Origin: Lachnospiraceae bacterium OF09-6
GTDB lineage: Bacteria > Bacillota > Clostridia > Lachnospirales > Lachnospiraceae
Direction of reading: 5' to 3'
DNA: 64,000 nucleotides
NCBI GenBank assembly: GCA_003435055.1
Contig: QUMM01000015.1
Location: 1 to 64,000 of the forward strand
Positions 55,506 through 64,000 of this stretch are shown here, piece after piece. Position numbers and translations under genes: made by a program. The notes beneath the pieces are model-generated. The model searched no databases, was not told where the DNA came from, and saw nothing but the letters and a program-made list of their open reading frames with translations. How positions within the stretch are numbered: position 1 is the stretch's first letter; every line of letters begins with the position of its first letter.

Positions 55506-56426
55506 TCATCTCATTCCCAGATAATTCTGGATTTTCTCTATATACAGATTTCCCATATTACTCAATGCCATGTTTTTCCGCACAATATACCCTATCTCCA
55601 TAGTGGTATTATGATTGTATTCATCATCAGAGAATGGCACCGCTATATAATCGGTACCGTTTAATTCTTCACAGATAATACCGGAACAAAGCGTATATCC
55701 ATTCAGCCCCACCATCAGGTTCAGCATGGTCGCACGATCATTTGCCTTAATTACTCTGGAATATTCATTAGTAGACAAAATCTCTTCTGCAAAATAGAAA
55801 GAACCGTTGTCTCCCTGTTCAAAGGAAAGGCACGGATACGGATCCAGTTGTTCAAAACAAATGAACTTTTCCTTTGCCAGTGGATGATTCTTCCACAGAT
55901 AAACATAAGCCTGACAATCAATCAGATGATGGAACTCCAGCCCAGCCGAGCTGAGCAGCTTCTGGATGGCTTTCCGGTTAAAATCACACAGATACAGCAC
56001 GCCGATCTCGCTTCGCATGGTACTGACGTCATTGATCACATCCCTGGTTTTAGTCTCACGAATAGCGAACTCATATTGAGACATATCATAGCTCTTTACC
56101 ATATCCACAAATGCTTTCACTGCAAAAGAATAATGCTGGGTGGATACTCCGAACTTCTTTTTATAAGAGCCGCCTTTCCCATATTTTTCCATAACCGTCT
56201 GATATTGTCCATAGATTTCTTTGGCATGAAGCAGGAATTCCGCACCGTCATTGGTCAGCGTCACACCTTTTCCACTGCGGTTAAAAATGGTAATCCCCAA
56301 TTCTTTTTCCAGTTCTTTCACTGCACTGGTCAGCGAAGGCTGTGATACATATAAAAGCTCCGATGCTTTGTTCAAAGAGCCTGTCTCCGAAATCGTAATA
56401 ATATAATTTAACTGCATTAATGTCAT
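55506..56426 (-). CDS. LysR-family transcriptional regulator
   Basis: 306 residues. N-terminal winged HTH: MQLNYIITISETGSLNKASE followed by LYVSQPSLTSAVKELEKELG and IFNRSGKGVTLTNDGAEFL, the LysR pattern. The C-terminal effector-binding domain has two alpha/beta lobes. It overlaps the alarmone synthetase gene by 4 bp (ATGA), so both are made from one mRNA. The usual divergent target gene of LysR regulators is absent; nagB-nagA ends convergently beside it. Effector not known. Confidence 0.92.
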   Translation of the reverse strand: MTLMQLNYIITISETGSLNKASELLYVSQPSLTSAVKELEKELGITIFNRSGKGVTLTNDGAEFLLHAKEIYGQYQTVMEKYGKGGSYKKKFGVSTQHYSFAVKAFVDMVKSYDMSQYEFAIRETKTRDVINDVSTMRSEIGVLYLCDFNRKAIQKLLSSAGLEFHHLIDCQAYVYLWKNHPLAKEKFICFEQLDPYPCLSFEQGDNGSFYFAEEILSTNEYSRVIKANDRATMLNLMVGLNGYTLCSGIICEELNGTDYIAVPFSDDEYNHNTTMEIGYIVRKNMALSNMGNLYIEKIQNYLGMR

Positions 56427-57229
56427 GGCCGTCTTCTCTCATCCTCCTGAAATCTGGAATCACTCAGCTTTGCACGCAGGTTTTGCATTCGATTATCCAC
56501 CGATGCCAGAATCTGAGCACATTCTGCCAGTTCCTGACTGATGGCTTCTTCTTCATTTTCCGGAATCTGTTTTTTATAACGTAATTTATGTTCCTGACTG
56601 GCCCACAAGTCCATAGCCAGAGTACGAATCTGTACTTCCACTTTCATCGGACGTTTTTCATTTTGCAGAAAAATCGGCACCTGTACAATCAGATGCAGGC
56701 TGCGGTATCCACTATCTTTTGGATGTTTAATATAGTCTTTCTTTTCCAGAAGTGTGATATCATCCTGCTGTAACAGACAATCTGCCAGCATATATACGTC
56801 TTCCACAAAAGAACAGATTACACGTACTCCGGCAATATCATCAATTTCTCGTTCCATTGCCTCCAGAGACACCGGTATTCCTTTTCGATTCATCTTTTTC
56901 AGAATACTATCCTGTGACTTCAATCTGCTCTTGATGGTCTCGATTGGATTGCGGTCATATTTCAGAGAAAACTGCTCACTCAGCACTCTGAATTTTGTCT
57001 CAATCTCCATGATCGCACAGCGATAATACGCATTCATCTGCTCAATCGGTTCCAGACGCCTGGAAATCCGATCCAGTAACTTTTCATTGGTAAGGAAATT
57101 ATCCATTAATCTGCTGTCTTTTACTCTTTCTGTTATTTTATCTTCCATCGTCTCTAATATCCGGCCATCCAGTTGTTCTCTTATCTTCTGAATATTCCCC
57201 ATTTTCATTATCTGATACGTTCCATGCAC
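56423..57229 (-). CDS. Small alarmone synthetase (RelA/SpoT-domain GTP pyrophosphokinase)
   Basis: About 268 residues of the small alarmone synthetase (YjbM/YwaC) group that makes (p)ppGpp from ATP and GDP/GTP. RelA_SpoT domain marks: DIAGVRVICSFVEDVYMLAD with catalytic Asp, DYIKHPKDSGYRSLHLIV, and the Mg/Glu motif EVQIRTLAMDLWASQEHKLRYK. No hydrolase or ACT regulatory domain. Start taken as GTG at 57229, seven bases after AGGAGG; ATG codons 20-30 bp later are alternatives. Its stop overlaps the LysR gene start. Confidence 0.9.
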   Translation of the reverse strand: MHGTYQIMKMGNIQKIREQLDGRILETMEDKITERVKDSRLMDNFLTNEKLLDRISRRLEPIEQMNAYYRCAIMEIETKFRVLSEQFSLKYDRNPIETIKSRLKSQDSILKKMNRKGIPVSLEAMEREIDDIAGVRVICSFVEDVYMLADCLLQQDDITLLEKKDYIKHPKDSGYRSLHLIVQVPIFLQNEKRPMKVEVQIRTLAMDLWASQEHKLRYKKQIPENEEEAISQELAECAQILASVDNRMQNLRAKLSDSRFQEDERRRP

Positions 57230-57267
57230 GTATGCTCCTCCTGTTCTATTTATGTCGTTAGACAAAA

Positions 57268-57297
57268 AATAACTCTGGCATTTCTGCCAGAGTTATT
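57268..57297 (-). terminator. Terminator of the glycogen synthase operon
   Basis: AATAACTCTGGCA (57268-57280) pairs with TGCCAGAGTTATT (57285-57297) around TTTC. On the minus strand TTTTTTGTC follows. It lies just after the end of the long glycogen synthase tail. Confidence 0.9.
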
Positions 57298-57324
57298 CTC
57301 GCAAAGAGCTCCGTGCAGAAACTC

Positions 57325-59480
57325 TTATTTATTTTTTCTTCTGGACTTTCTTCCAGTCTTTTTCGCTGGAGCCGCTTTCACTGGCTCTACAACCTTTTCT
57401 GGTTCTGCAACCTTATTCGCTTCCTCTGCCTTTACTGGCTCCGCAGCCTTCTTTGGCTCTTCAGACTTTACTGGCTCCGCAGCCTTCTTTGGTTCTTCAG
57501 GCTTTGCTGGTTCCGCAGCCTTCTTCGGCTCTTCAGGCTTTACTGGTTCTGCATCCTTCTTTGGCTCCTCTGCCTTTACTGGTTCTTCTGTCTTTTTCGG
57601 CTCTTCGACCTTTTTCGGCTCTTCAACCTTTACCGGTTCCTCTGCTTCTTAGTCGCAGTTTTTCTGGTCGTGCGTTTCTTAACCGGTGCTTTTTCTTCGA
57701 CAGTTGCAGCTGTCTCAACAGCCTTTTCCGGTTCTTCCACTTTCGCCGACTCTTCTACCTTCTTCAGTTCTTCTGCTTTTTTCTTCGCAGCTGTAGTTCT
57801 TCTGGTGGTAGTCTTCTTTTCTGTAGCAGTCTTCTTAGTTGTCGTTTTGGTTGCTGTAGCCTTCTTGGCAGTTGTTTTTCTCGCTGGTGCTTTCTTCTCT
57901 GCAGGTGCAGCTTCTTTCACCTCTGTTGCTTCCACCTCTGCTGCTTTTACCTCTTCTACTTTTACCTCTGTCAGTTCTGCAGCCTCTGCAGGCTGCGTTG
58001 CTTCCACCTGTTCTTCTCCTCTTGGCCAGTACCATCCCAGCATGTGATCATACAGAATCTCATACTTCTCTGCTGATGCATTCCAGGAGAAATCAACCTT
58101 CATGGCACGTTTTACCAGATCATTCCACTGATCCTTCTGATCATAGAAAATCCGCTCTGCATAACGTACCGTTGCCATCATCTCATGAGCATTGTAATTG
58201 CGGAAGCTGAATCCTGTTCCACTGTTCTCGAATTCATTAAACGGAATCACGGTATCTTTTAATCCACCGGTCTCACGAACGATCGGTACAGTTCCGTATC
58301 TCAGACTCATGATCTGACTCAGTCCACATGGTTCGAACAGTGATGGCATCAGAAATGCATCGCAGGAGCCATAAATCTTATGAGACAGTTCATCTGAATA
58401 ATAAATGTTTGCAGATACTTTTCCAGGGTACTTCCATGCATAGTAACGGAACATATTCTCATAGCGTTCCTCTCCGGTACCCAGTGCTACGATCTGCACT
58501 TCATCCTGACAGATCTCATCCAGTACACATTCAATCAGGTCAAATCCCTTCTGATCTGTCAGTCGGGACACAATACCGATCATCATCACGTTTGGATCTT
58601 CTCTTAAGCCAAGCTGTCTCTGCAGTTCCACTTTATTCTTTACTTTTTCTGTTGTAACAGTTTCTTTGTTGAACTTATACTGAAGATGAATATCTGTCTC
58701 CGGATTAAAGATATTGTAGTCAATACCATTCACAATACCGGTCAGCACGTTGGAACGTGCCTGCAGCAGCTTATCCAGCTTCTCTCCGTAAAACTCTGTC
58801 TTAATTTCTTCTGCATAAGTCTCACTGACAGTAGTCACACGATCCGCATAGACAATACCGCCCTTCAGAAGGTTCACATCACCGTATGCTTCCAGCTTAT
58901 CCGGTGTAAAATAGCTGTCAGAGATACCAATAATATCCCGAATGATATTCTTATCATAGATTCCCTGGAATCTGAGATTGTGAATCGTCATGATAGTCTT
59001 GATATTCTGATAAAATGGGTTGGACTGGAATGCATCGTTCAGATATACCGGTACCAGTGCTGCCTGCCAGTCATGACAGTGAATAATGTCCGGTCTGAAA
59101 TCAATTGATGGGAGCGCACTCAGGACAGCTCTTGAGAAAAATGCAAATTTTTCAATATCCCACCGAATGTCTTCATATGGCCAGCCACCACTGAAATAAT
59201 ATTCATTGTCAATAAAATAGAACGGAATTCCATCAATCTCCGTCTCCAGTACTCCCACGTACATATTTCTCCATGCCAGCTGCATTTCAAAATGCGTTCT
59301 GTACTGAAGTTTGTCTTTCCATTCGCCCTTCATAGATGCATACTTCGGTAAAATTACACGTACATCATATTTCTCTCTGTCAAAGTATTTTGGCAGTGTG
59401 CCTGCAACATCGGCAAGACCCCCGGTCTTAATAAACGGCACTGCTTCTGAAGTTACAAATAATATTTTCTCTCTAGCCAT
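57325..59480 (-). CDS. glgA: Glycogen synthase with long Lys/Glu-rich C-terminal tail (frameshift in tail)
   Basis: Residues 1-~490 are a GT5 glycogen synthase that extends alpha-1,4-glucan from ADP-glucose: EAVPFIKTGGLADVAGTLPK at the N-terminus, HCHDWQAALVP, ATGTGEERYENMF region, and FEPCGLSQIMSLRYGTVPIV with the catalytic Glu. After YWPRGEE a tail rich in A, E, K and T begins (KKAPARKTTAKKATATKTTT, KKAEELKKVEES). Frame one stops at 57630. One extra base at about 57644 continues it into 12-residue repeats of the form EEPKKAAEPVK- and a basic end (AKKTGRKSRRKNK), stop at 57325, ~718 residues. Normal GlgA is ~480. Start 59480 has GGAGCAGCAGGGG upstream. Confidence 0.85.
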
Positions 59481-59544
59481 TCCCCTGCTGCTCCTTTCTG
59501 TTTTAATTTTTATTTTGATTTTTCCCAAACATCTTTGTTTCTGC

Positions 59545-60411
59545 CTATTCCTGCAATGCAAACATCTTCATGGCAGTCATCACATTTGCTTTCATTCCTT
59601 CTCTGGCCTTTGTTGCCATCTCCGTAAAGAAATATGGCTTTCCGTCTGCTGTTGCTTTTACTGCTTCTGCAGCTGCCTTTCCGCCAGCCACATCCATATA
59701 AGTAAAATAATTGATCTTACGTACACCAGATTTAATCGCTGTATGATAATCATCATGGCTGACACCAGATCCGCCATGCATAACTACCGGAATATCGCCA
59801 GTCTGAGTACGTACATTCTTTACTACATCAAAATCCAGCTTTGGCTCCGTCAGATAAATACCATGTGTTGTTCCAAAGGAGCAGGCCAGTGCATCAATAC
59901 CTGTCTGCGCAACAAAGTCTTTTGCCAGTACCGGATCCGTATAGATCTTTGTCTCATCGTTAGCCCCTGTACCTTCTCCGCTTCCTGTTTCAGTTCTTCC
60001 CATCGAGCCAAGCTCTGCTTCTACAGAAGCACCAGCAGCATGTGCTATCTCTACTACTTTTTTACTGAGTGCCACATTCTCTTCATATGGAAGTGTGGAG
60101 CCGTCAATCATCACGCCGGTAAATCCCAGATCCAGGGCCTGCTGTACACGTTCCACCGTATCTCCGTGATCCAGATGCACACATACCGGCACAGACACAC
60201 GTTTTGCATAACTCATCATCAGTGGTCCCATATCTGCCAGCAGATTAAACGTCTCATGTACCGGTGCAAACTGAATAATCACCGGAAGCTGTACTTCCTC
60301 TGCTGCGCTCATTACAGCCTGAAGAGACTCCAGGTTTGGAGCATTAAATGCACCGACTGCAATATTCTTTTCTTCTGCAATCGTCAATATCTCTTTTAAT
60401 GTAACTAACAT
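59545..60411 (-). CDS. Class II fructose-bisphosphate/ketose-bisphosphate aldolase
   Basis: 288 residues of zinc-dependent class II aldolase: AVGAFNAPNLESLQAVM, the catalytic Asp and zinc His in VCVHLDHGD, VMIDGSTLPYEEN, EAELGSMGR, SFGTTHGIY and the second zinc His in VVMHGGSGV. It splits fructose-1,6-bisphosphate (or tagatose/other ketose bisphosphate) into DHAP and an aldehyde phosphate. A substrate-specific choice between FbaA- and GatY-like activity cannot be made. It is placed between lyxose isomerase (35 bp) and glgA (64 bp), all same strand. Confidence 0.92.
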   Translation of the reverse strand: MLVTLKEILTIAEEKNIAVGAFNAPNLESLQAVMSAAEEVQLPVIIQFAPVHETFNLLADMGPLMMSYAKRVSVPVCVHLDHGDTVERVQQALDLGFTGVMIDGSTLPYEENVALSKKVVEIAHAAGASVEAELGSMGRTETGSGEGTGANDETKIYTDPVLAKDFVAQTGIDALACSFGTTHGIYLTEPKLDFDVVKNVRTQTGDIPVVMHGGSGVSHDDYHTAIKSGVRKINYFTYMDVAGGKAAAEAVKATADGKPYFFTEMATKAREGMKANVMTAMKMFALQE

Positions 60412-60446
60412 CTCTGCCTCCCTGTTTTTATATTTTTCCGTATCTC

Positions 60447-61136
60447 TCAGTCTCTGGCAGGTGGGTATTCGTTACAGAGCAGTCTGTACGGCGGCTCATC
60501 CTCCTCAATCTGCGGAAATCTTCCTGCCGGAGGGTTGAAACGGTTGTCTGTTGTATCATCATTACACTGGCTGACCTCACCGATCAGTACCGCACCGGTT
60601 CCCGGCTCCACTTCAAAATCATGATACATACCCTGTGTAATAGTCAGGCTCTCGCCTGGAGTCAGGCGAATCTGTGTACCAGCCGGAACCACGCGAGTCA
60701 GACCATCTGTATGTACCGTCACATCTCCAGTCTTATCAACGGATTCATCCGGAAGTGAATTATATACACGGATCAGAATATTTCCACCACCTCTGTTGAT
60801 AATATCTTCCATCTTGTACCAGTGGAAATGATTCATCGCATACTGCCCTTCATCCAGATACAGCAGCTTCTCTGCGTATGGCTTCTTATATACATCCTGC
60901 ATTTTCTGATTACCATTACGGATCGTCACCAGAGAGAAACCTGTCTTCTGAAAATTCCCCTGTCCGAAATCTGTAATATCCCATCCAAGCATGTTGTCCC
61001 GGATTTCGTCATACTCATGTCCTTTTGTCTTCCATTCTTCCGGAGTAAACTGGCAAAATGGTGGAAGATAGTAATTCAGTCTGTTTACCATATCTTCCAT
61101 CTTTTTCAATGCCGTGTTGATTTCTGATCTCTTCAT
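60447..61136 (-). CDS. D-lyxose isomerase
   Basis: About 229 residues of the D-lyxose ketol-isomerase family, a manganese cupin that converts D-lyxose to D-xylulose (and D-mannose to fructose) (family knowledge). Metal-binding cupin residues occur in MNHFHWYKMEDI and MYHDFEVEPGTG. Further marks: QFTPEEWKTKGHEYDEIRD and VVPAGTQIRLTPGESLTI. Start at 61136 fits AAAGGA eight bases upstream; an ATG 9 bp earlier is too close to it. First gene of the operon with aldolase and glgA. Confidence 0.9.
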   Translation of the reverse strand: MKRSEINTALKKMEDMVNRLNYYLPPFCQFTPEEWKTKGHEYDEIRDNMLGWDITDFGQGNFQKTGFSLVTIRNGNQKMQDVYKKPYAEKLLYLDEGQYAMNHFHWYKMEDIINRGGGNILIRVYNSLPDESVDKTGDVTVHTDGLTRVVPAGTQIRLTPGESLTITQGMYHDFEVEPGTGAVLIGEVSQCNDDTTDNRFNPPAGRFPQIEEDEPPYRLLCNEYPPARD

Positions 61137-61244
61137 ATCCCGCATCCTTTCTGATAGAAAATCTCTAGATCTGTTCTATCATACCATTTTTTTCAATATT
61201 CTTCCACCTCTGTTTGTAAAAATCTCAGAATTATGCTCTTTCAC
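61137..61244. other. Spacer upstream of lyxose isomerase
   Basis: AT-rich region with a TATGAT (minus strand, about 61180) that could be the -10 of the lyxose isomerase operon. No good -35 at the right distance, so no promoter is called. No gene recognised. Confidence 0.3.
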
Positions 61245-61610
61245 AGGAATGAAAGACAAAAATAGTAATCTCTGTTATCCAACTTATCAAGGTAGATATT
61301 TGAACACACAACAGATTGTGATCCTTGTGGCACATCCATGATGGTCGCTTTTTCCAGTTCTTTTTCCATTACTCCTGCTTTCAGATATTTCCGAATCATA
61401 TTTAATGTAGCACTGTCGTTTACTTACTCTCTTAATATCTGAATTAACTTATTGTGATTTACTCTATCGAAAAACTGTTCAATATCTACTACCCATTCAT
61501 AGCCATCCTTCAGACAGCAGAGTGCCTGTCTGATTCCATCATGGCAGTTTCTCCCCGGTCTAAAACCATAACTATATTCACTGAATATTTCTTGATAAAT
61601 GTCAGTGGAC
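61245..61610 (-). pseudogene. Group II intron reverse transcriptase relic
   Basis: Minus-strand reading gives EIFSEYSYGFRPGRNCHDGI, WVVDIEQFFDRVNHNKLIQI, then an in-frame stop, then VNDSATLNMIRKYLKAGVME and NIYLDKLDN, all recognisable blocks of LtrA-type group II intron maturases in order. The loss of the YADD catalytic part, the internal stop and a small deletion in VDIxxEQFF show that it is dead. Immediately upstream on the minus strand GCCGAGCATGGCTCGG... TGCAAGTCCACT resembles the intron RNA. Size of the original element cannot be inferred. Confidence 0.75.
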
Positions 61611-61646
61611 TTGCACTAGCGAGATCCGAGCCATGCTCGGCACACT

Positions 61647-61682
61647 TTAAGAGGGCCTGGAATAATTCCAAGCCCTCTTAAA
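61647..61682. other. Long hairpin at the relic's edge
   Basis: TTAAGAGGGC-CTGGAAT-A-ATTCCAA-GCCCTCTTAA is a near-perfect inverted repeat. It may be a remnant of intron RNA structure or a terminator stem for an adjacent lost gene. The surrounding 61683-61792 has no gene. Confidence 0.45.
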
Positions 61683-61792
61683 CTTTGATCATCCTTACAT
61701 TTTAATCTGTAAATTATTCCATCTATAAAATTCACTGTCAAACAGAAGAGACACTAAAGGTGTTGGAAAACTTTCTCCACACCAGCTACACA

Positions 61793-62710
61793 TTATGCTT
61801 CTTTGTTATACGATATTTTTTCCTGATATTCTTTTATTTCTTTATGATATAAATCAGCTTTATTTCCACTGCCCAAAATATAAATCCAATGCACTAGTTC
61901 GTCTCTCCAGCTATCATTTATCACATCCCATATATCATAAATCTTTCCACCCTCCAAATTTTCTGTACGCACTGCATGTAAGGCTGCTTTAAACAAATCA
62001 GTTCCTATATTTACCTTATTGATTCCCATGCTACTTGCTTTTCTTAAGTTTTCATCACCAGTACCGCTACCACCATGAAGTACTAATGGGAAATGTCCGG
62101 TAATTTCTTTTATTTCTTTCAATCTGTCAAAATCAAGATGTGGAGTTCCTTTATATTGTCCATGTGCTGTTCCTATTGACACTGCAAGACAATCTATTCC
62201 TGTTTCCTCGATAAATCGTTTTGCTTCTTGAGGATCCGTCAACATCATATCACTTTTACTTTCGTATTTTTCTCCATCCCCCACGTGTCCAAGTTCAGCC
62301 TCTACCGTTACACCCAGAGAATGTGCTATTTCTGTAAAATACTTTACCTGTTTTACATTTTCTTCATAAGGGAGACTGGATCTGTCTACCATAATGGATG
62401 TGAATCCCGCACGAATGCAAGGCATCACCTCTTCTCTGACTTTCTCCAGTTCCTGCCAGCGACTTCCCCCATGATCCAGATTAATTGCTATTGGGACAGC
62501 AGATTCTTTTGCCAGCTTTCTGGTCATCCTCCCCAGAAACTCTATATCTGGATGAATCGGAAATGCAATATCAATAATCAATGGGGAATTACATTTCTCT
62601 GCAGCCTGAATCACTGCTCTGGCTGTCAGCTCATTTTGAATATTCGGTGCAGGAATCGCGAAATTGTATTTATTGGCTACATCTAATAGTTCTTTCATTG
62701 TATAAAGCAT
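61793..62710 (-). CDS. Class II ketose-bisphosphate aldolase (GatY/KbaY-like)
   Basis: About 305 residues. Zinc class II aldolase motifs: FAIPAPNIQNELTARAVI, the catalytic Asp and metal His in INLDHGG, IMVDRSSLPYEEN, EAELGHVGDGEK, AVSIGTAHGQY, VLHGGSGTGDENLRKA and KVNIGTDL. The pattern is nearer to the tagatose-bisphosphate aldolase side than the neighbouring aldolase at 59545. It cleaves or condenses a ketose-1,6-bisphosphate in the cytoplasm. Start ATG at 62710 follows GGAGG, and it begins two bases after the ADP-dependent kinase stop, so the two genes are coupled. Confidence 0.9.
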   Translation of the reverse strand: MLYTMKELLDVANKYNFAIPAPNIQNELTARAVIQAAEKCNSPLIIDIAFPIHPDIEFLGRMTRKLAKESAVPIAINLDHGGSRWQELEKVREEVMPCIRAGFTSIMVDRSSLPYEENVKQVKYFTEIAHSLGVTVEAELGHVGDGEKYESKSDMMLTDPQEAKRFIEETGIDCLAVSIGTAHGQYKGTPHLDFDRLKEIKEITGHFPLVLHGGSGTGDENLRKASSMGINKVNIGTDLFKAALHAVRTENLEGGKIYDIWDVINDSWRDELVHWIYILGSGNKADLYHKEIKEYQEKISYNKEA

Positions 62711-62712
62711 TA

Positions 62713-63889
62713 TCAACCCTCCATTTTCTCATATTGATTTAAAAATCCTCCCACAAAACTATCCCCCAGTCCAATTGTAGTCGGTGTATTTACAGTTACT
62801 TTTTTTATAGGAATGCAACATATGTTTTTTAACAACTCACTTATTTTTTCCGCAAAAACTGTTGCCTGTTTATCCTCCTTCAGTAACGCAATTTTCTCAC
62901 ACAATGTCGCATTAACCATCCCATTACAATACCTTGTTGTAGCTGTGATCATCCCAGAAAATAACGCATCTTTACACATTTTCGCATCCTTTCCATATGC
63001 AATTCCCCATTTTCCCGTATGTATAACAAGCGTTGTTTCCGGTAATTTATTTTTCAAATCTTTTAATCCGTCTGCAACTTCCTTTACATTTAAGATATCT
63101 ATATTTCGTCCTATGATCTGTTGAAATTCCTCTTCGTTCATACCATAAAATCTTACATATTTACCCAGCTCATTTAGCAATAGTTCCTCTTGCCATGAAT
63201 GGGCAAACCAGGCATGTTCCATATATACTGACAGATTGTTTTTGCTACATAATACATTCTTTATCTGTTCCACTCTTTCTTTTAAAATCTCATCCCATCG
63301 AATCATATCAAAGCCTGATAAAAGCACAATATCTTGCTCCTTCACTGCCTCTATAAAAGATTCTGATATCGGCATTTCTGCACATGCTTTATCAGCGGAA
63401 TATATTACTCTGTTTTCTCTCGGTGTAATAAAATCTATATCATTAACTACAATACGCATCCCTTTCGGATACTGTATGACAATATGAGGATAACAACACC
63501 GAAACTGTTCTCCTCCCATTATGGAAACACGCTCAGGCATAAGTTCTTCTGTATCTCTGTTTCTGGAAACCAAATGAACAACAGCCTTTCCACCAAGCGC
63601 AGATATAATCTCTGCTGCTCTTATATTGGAACCCCCTAATGTTACTCGATATTTACTTCCAGCTATATATTTTTCTATAATTTTCGGATCCTCCACTGTC
63701 ATTCCACATCCAAGTCCTTTTTTCATATGATAAAGTATGGAACTTGCCAGATCTTTCACACTTTCTATTTTTTCGACTCGTTTTACATCACAGATTTTTA
63801 CACCCGTTATTTTTTATAAATTGCAAAAAATGTTTTATATCCCATATTATTTCATAGTCAACGGTATTTGAAAATCCAAGATAAATCAT
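62713..63889 (-). CDS. ADP-dependent sugar kinase family (ADP-PFK/GK) protein (frameshifted)
   Basis: Reconstructed ~390 residues of the ADP-dependent phosphofructokinase/glucokinase family, which uses ADP as phosphate donor; ribokinase fold. N-terminus MIYLGFSNTVDYEIIWD, then LGGSNIRAAEIISALGG, IVLLSGFDMI, GKWGIAYG and the catalytic TPTTIGLGDSFVGGF with the general-base Asp in GLGD. The first ~30 codons are in another frame. The frames meet if one base is removed near the run of T at 63795-63799 (e.g. CKICDVKRVEKIESVKDL). Start 63889 has AAAAGGAGC upstream. This family is typical of archaea and rarer in bacteria. With the aldolase it could act on a sugar bisphosphate. Confidence 0.82.
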
Positions 63890-63914
63890 ATTCTGCTCCT
63901 TTTGACTACAATGT

Positions 63915-63943
63915 TTGTCAATTATCTAAAATTATGATATATT
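63915..63943 (+). promoter_or_regulatory. Promoter of the plus-strand gene at the right edge
   Basis: TTGTCA (63915-63920), 17-bp spacer, TATATT (63938-63943), 33 bp before the start codon. It lies in the divergent spacer shared with the ADP-dependent kinase gene. Confidence 0.6.
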
Positions 63944-63976
63944 AATATTGTTCACTTTTATTCAGGAGGATTTCTT

Positions 63977-64000
63977 ATGGCACGCTCAAATATCCTTTCC
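63977..64000 (+). CDS. Start of a gene cut by the window edge
   Basis: A strong CAGGAGG ribosome site is followed seven bases later by ATG and codons for MARSNILS, then the window ends. A divergent regulator controlling the kinase-aldolase pair is plausible from position alone, but eight codons do not allow recognition. Confidence 0.45.

Noticed and set aside
57173..58076. Overlapping plus-strand frames rich in Leu/Ser/Phe opposite the GlgA tail
   Set aside because: Low-complexity mirror of the Lys/Glu repeats on the other strand; the repeat periodicity and terminator fit the minus strand.

Overview
This window looks like a chromosomal segment of a gut Lachnospiraceae bacterium, probably Blautia or a close relative (inference). 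The grounds are the family-level resemblance of the proteins, an acetogen-type corrinoid/methyl-tetrahydrofolate gene set, many carbohydrate genes, AGGAGG-type ribosome sites, sigma-A promoters, and T-box-free B12 and TPP riboswitches. No tRNA, rRNA, CRISPR array, phage or intact insertion sequence was recognised. About 55 genes are supported, most on the minus strand. At least twelve of them are split by single-base shifts, nearly always a missing base. That pattern is more typical of draft sequencing error than of real decay, so those genes are annotated over their full reconstructed extent.

Left part (1-20.3 kb): a 63-bp tandem repeat, an M20 amidohydrolase, an Rpn-type nuclease, a rhamnose-mutarotase-like protein, a stand-alone FakA-type C-terminal domain and a metallo-beta-lactamase-fold hydrolase. 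Then comes a long minus-strand series. It encodes a methyl-THF:corrinoid methyltransferase, two corrinoid proteins, a RACo-type reductive activator, a Cys-rich DUF2284 protein, a PucR-type regulator, a FecBCD-type ABC importer and a GH36 alpha-galactosidase. No substrate-specific methyltransferase is present. Thymidine kinase and a divergent alcohol/aldehyde dehydrogenase pair follow.

Middle part (20.4-33.7 kb): a cobalamin riboswitch controls a surface lipoprotein cobaltochelatase (CbiK type). Its C-terminal domain resembles the N-terminal domain of the ABC binding protein and is separated by a slip at a run of nine A. A TPP riboswitch controls thiM-thiE-HAD-thiD-cytX (thiamine salvage). Then a secreted GH5 cellulase with a CBM2-like domain, a BMP-type binding protein, uridine kinase and a GH3 glucosidase with permuted domain order.

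Right part (34-64 kb): a three-gene signalling operon (YesN-type regulator, sensorless YesM-type kinase, and an RbsA-like double ABC protein that has lost both Walker A motifs) sits next to a sugar-catabolic operon (DhaKL, FGGY kinase, RbsB/RbsA/RbsC importer, 2-hydroxyacid dehydrogenase, RhaD-like aldolase). After that come a heterodimeric ABC exporter, a secreted transglutaminase-like protein, a PatB-type lyase, nagB-nagA bracketed by REP-like palindromes, a small alarmone synthetase overlapping a LysR gene, and lyxose isomerase - class II aldolase - glycogen synthase. The glycogen synthase carries a long Lys/Glu-rich tail. The end holds a group II intron relic, a ketose-bisphosphate aldolase, an ADP-dependent sugar kinase and the first codons of a plus-strand gene.

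The strongest candidate for something undescribed is the kinase/regulator operon with a pseudo-ABC ATPase (33989-37877). The Lys-rich tail on GlgA and the lipoprotein cobaltochelatase with its mobile binding domain come next.
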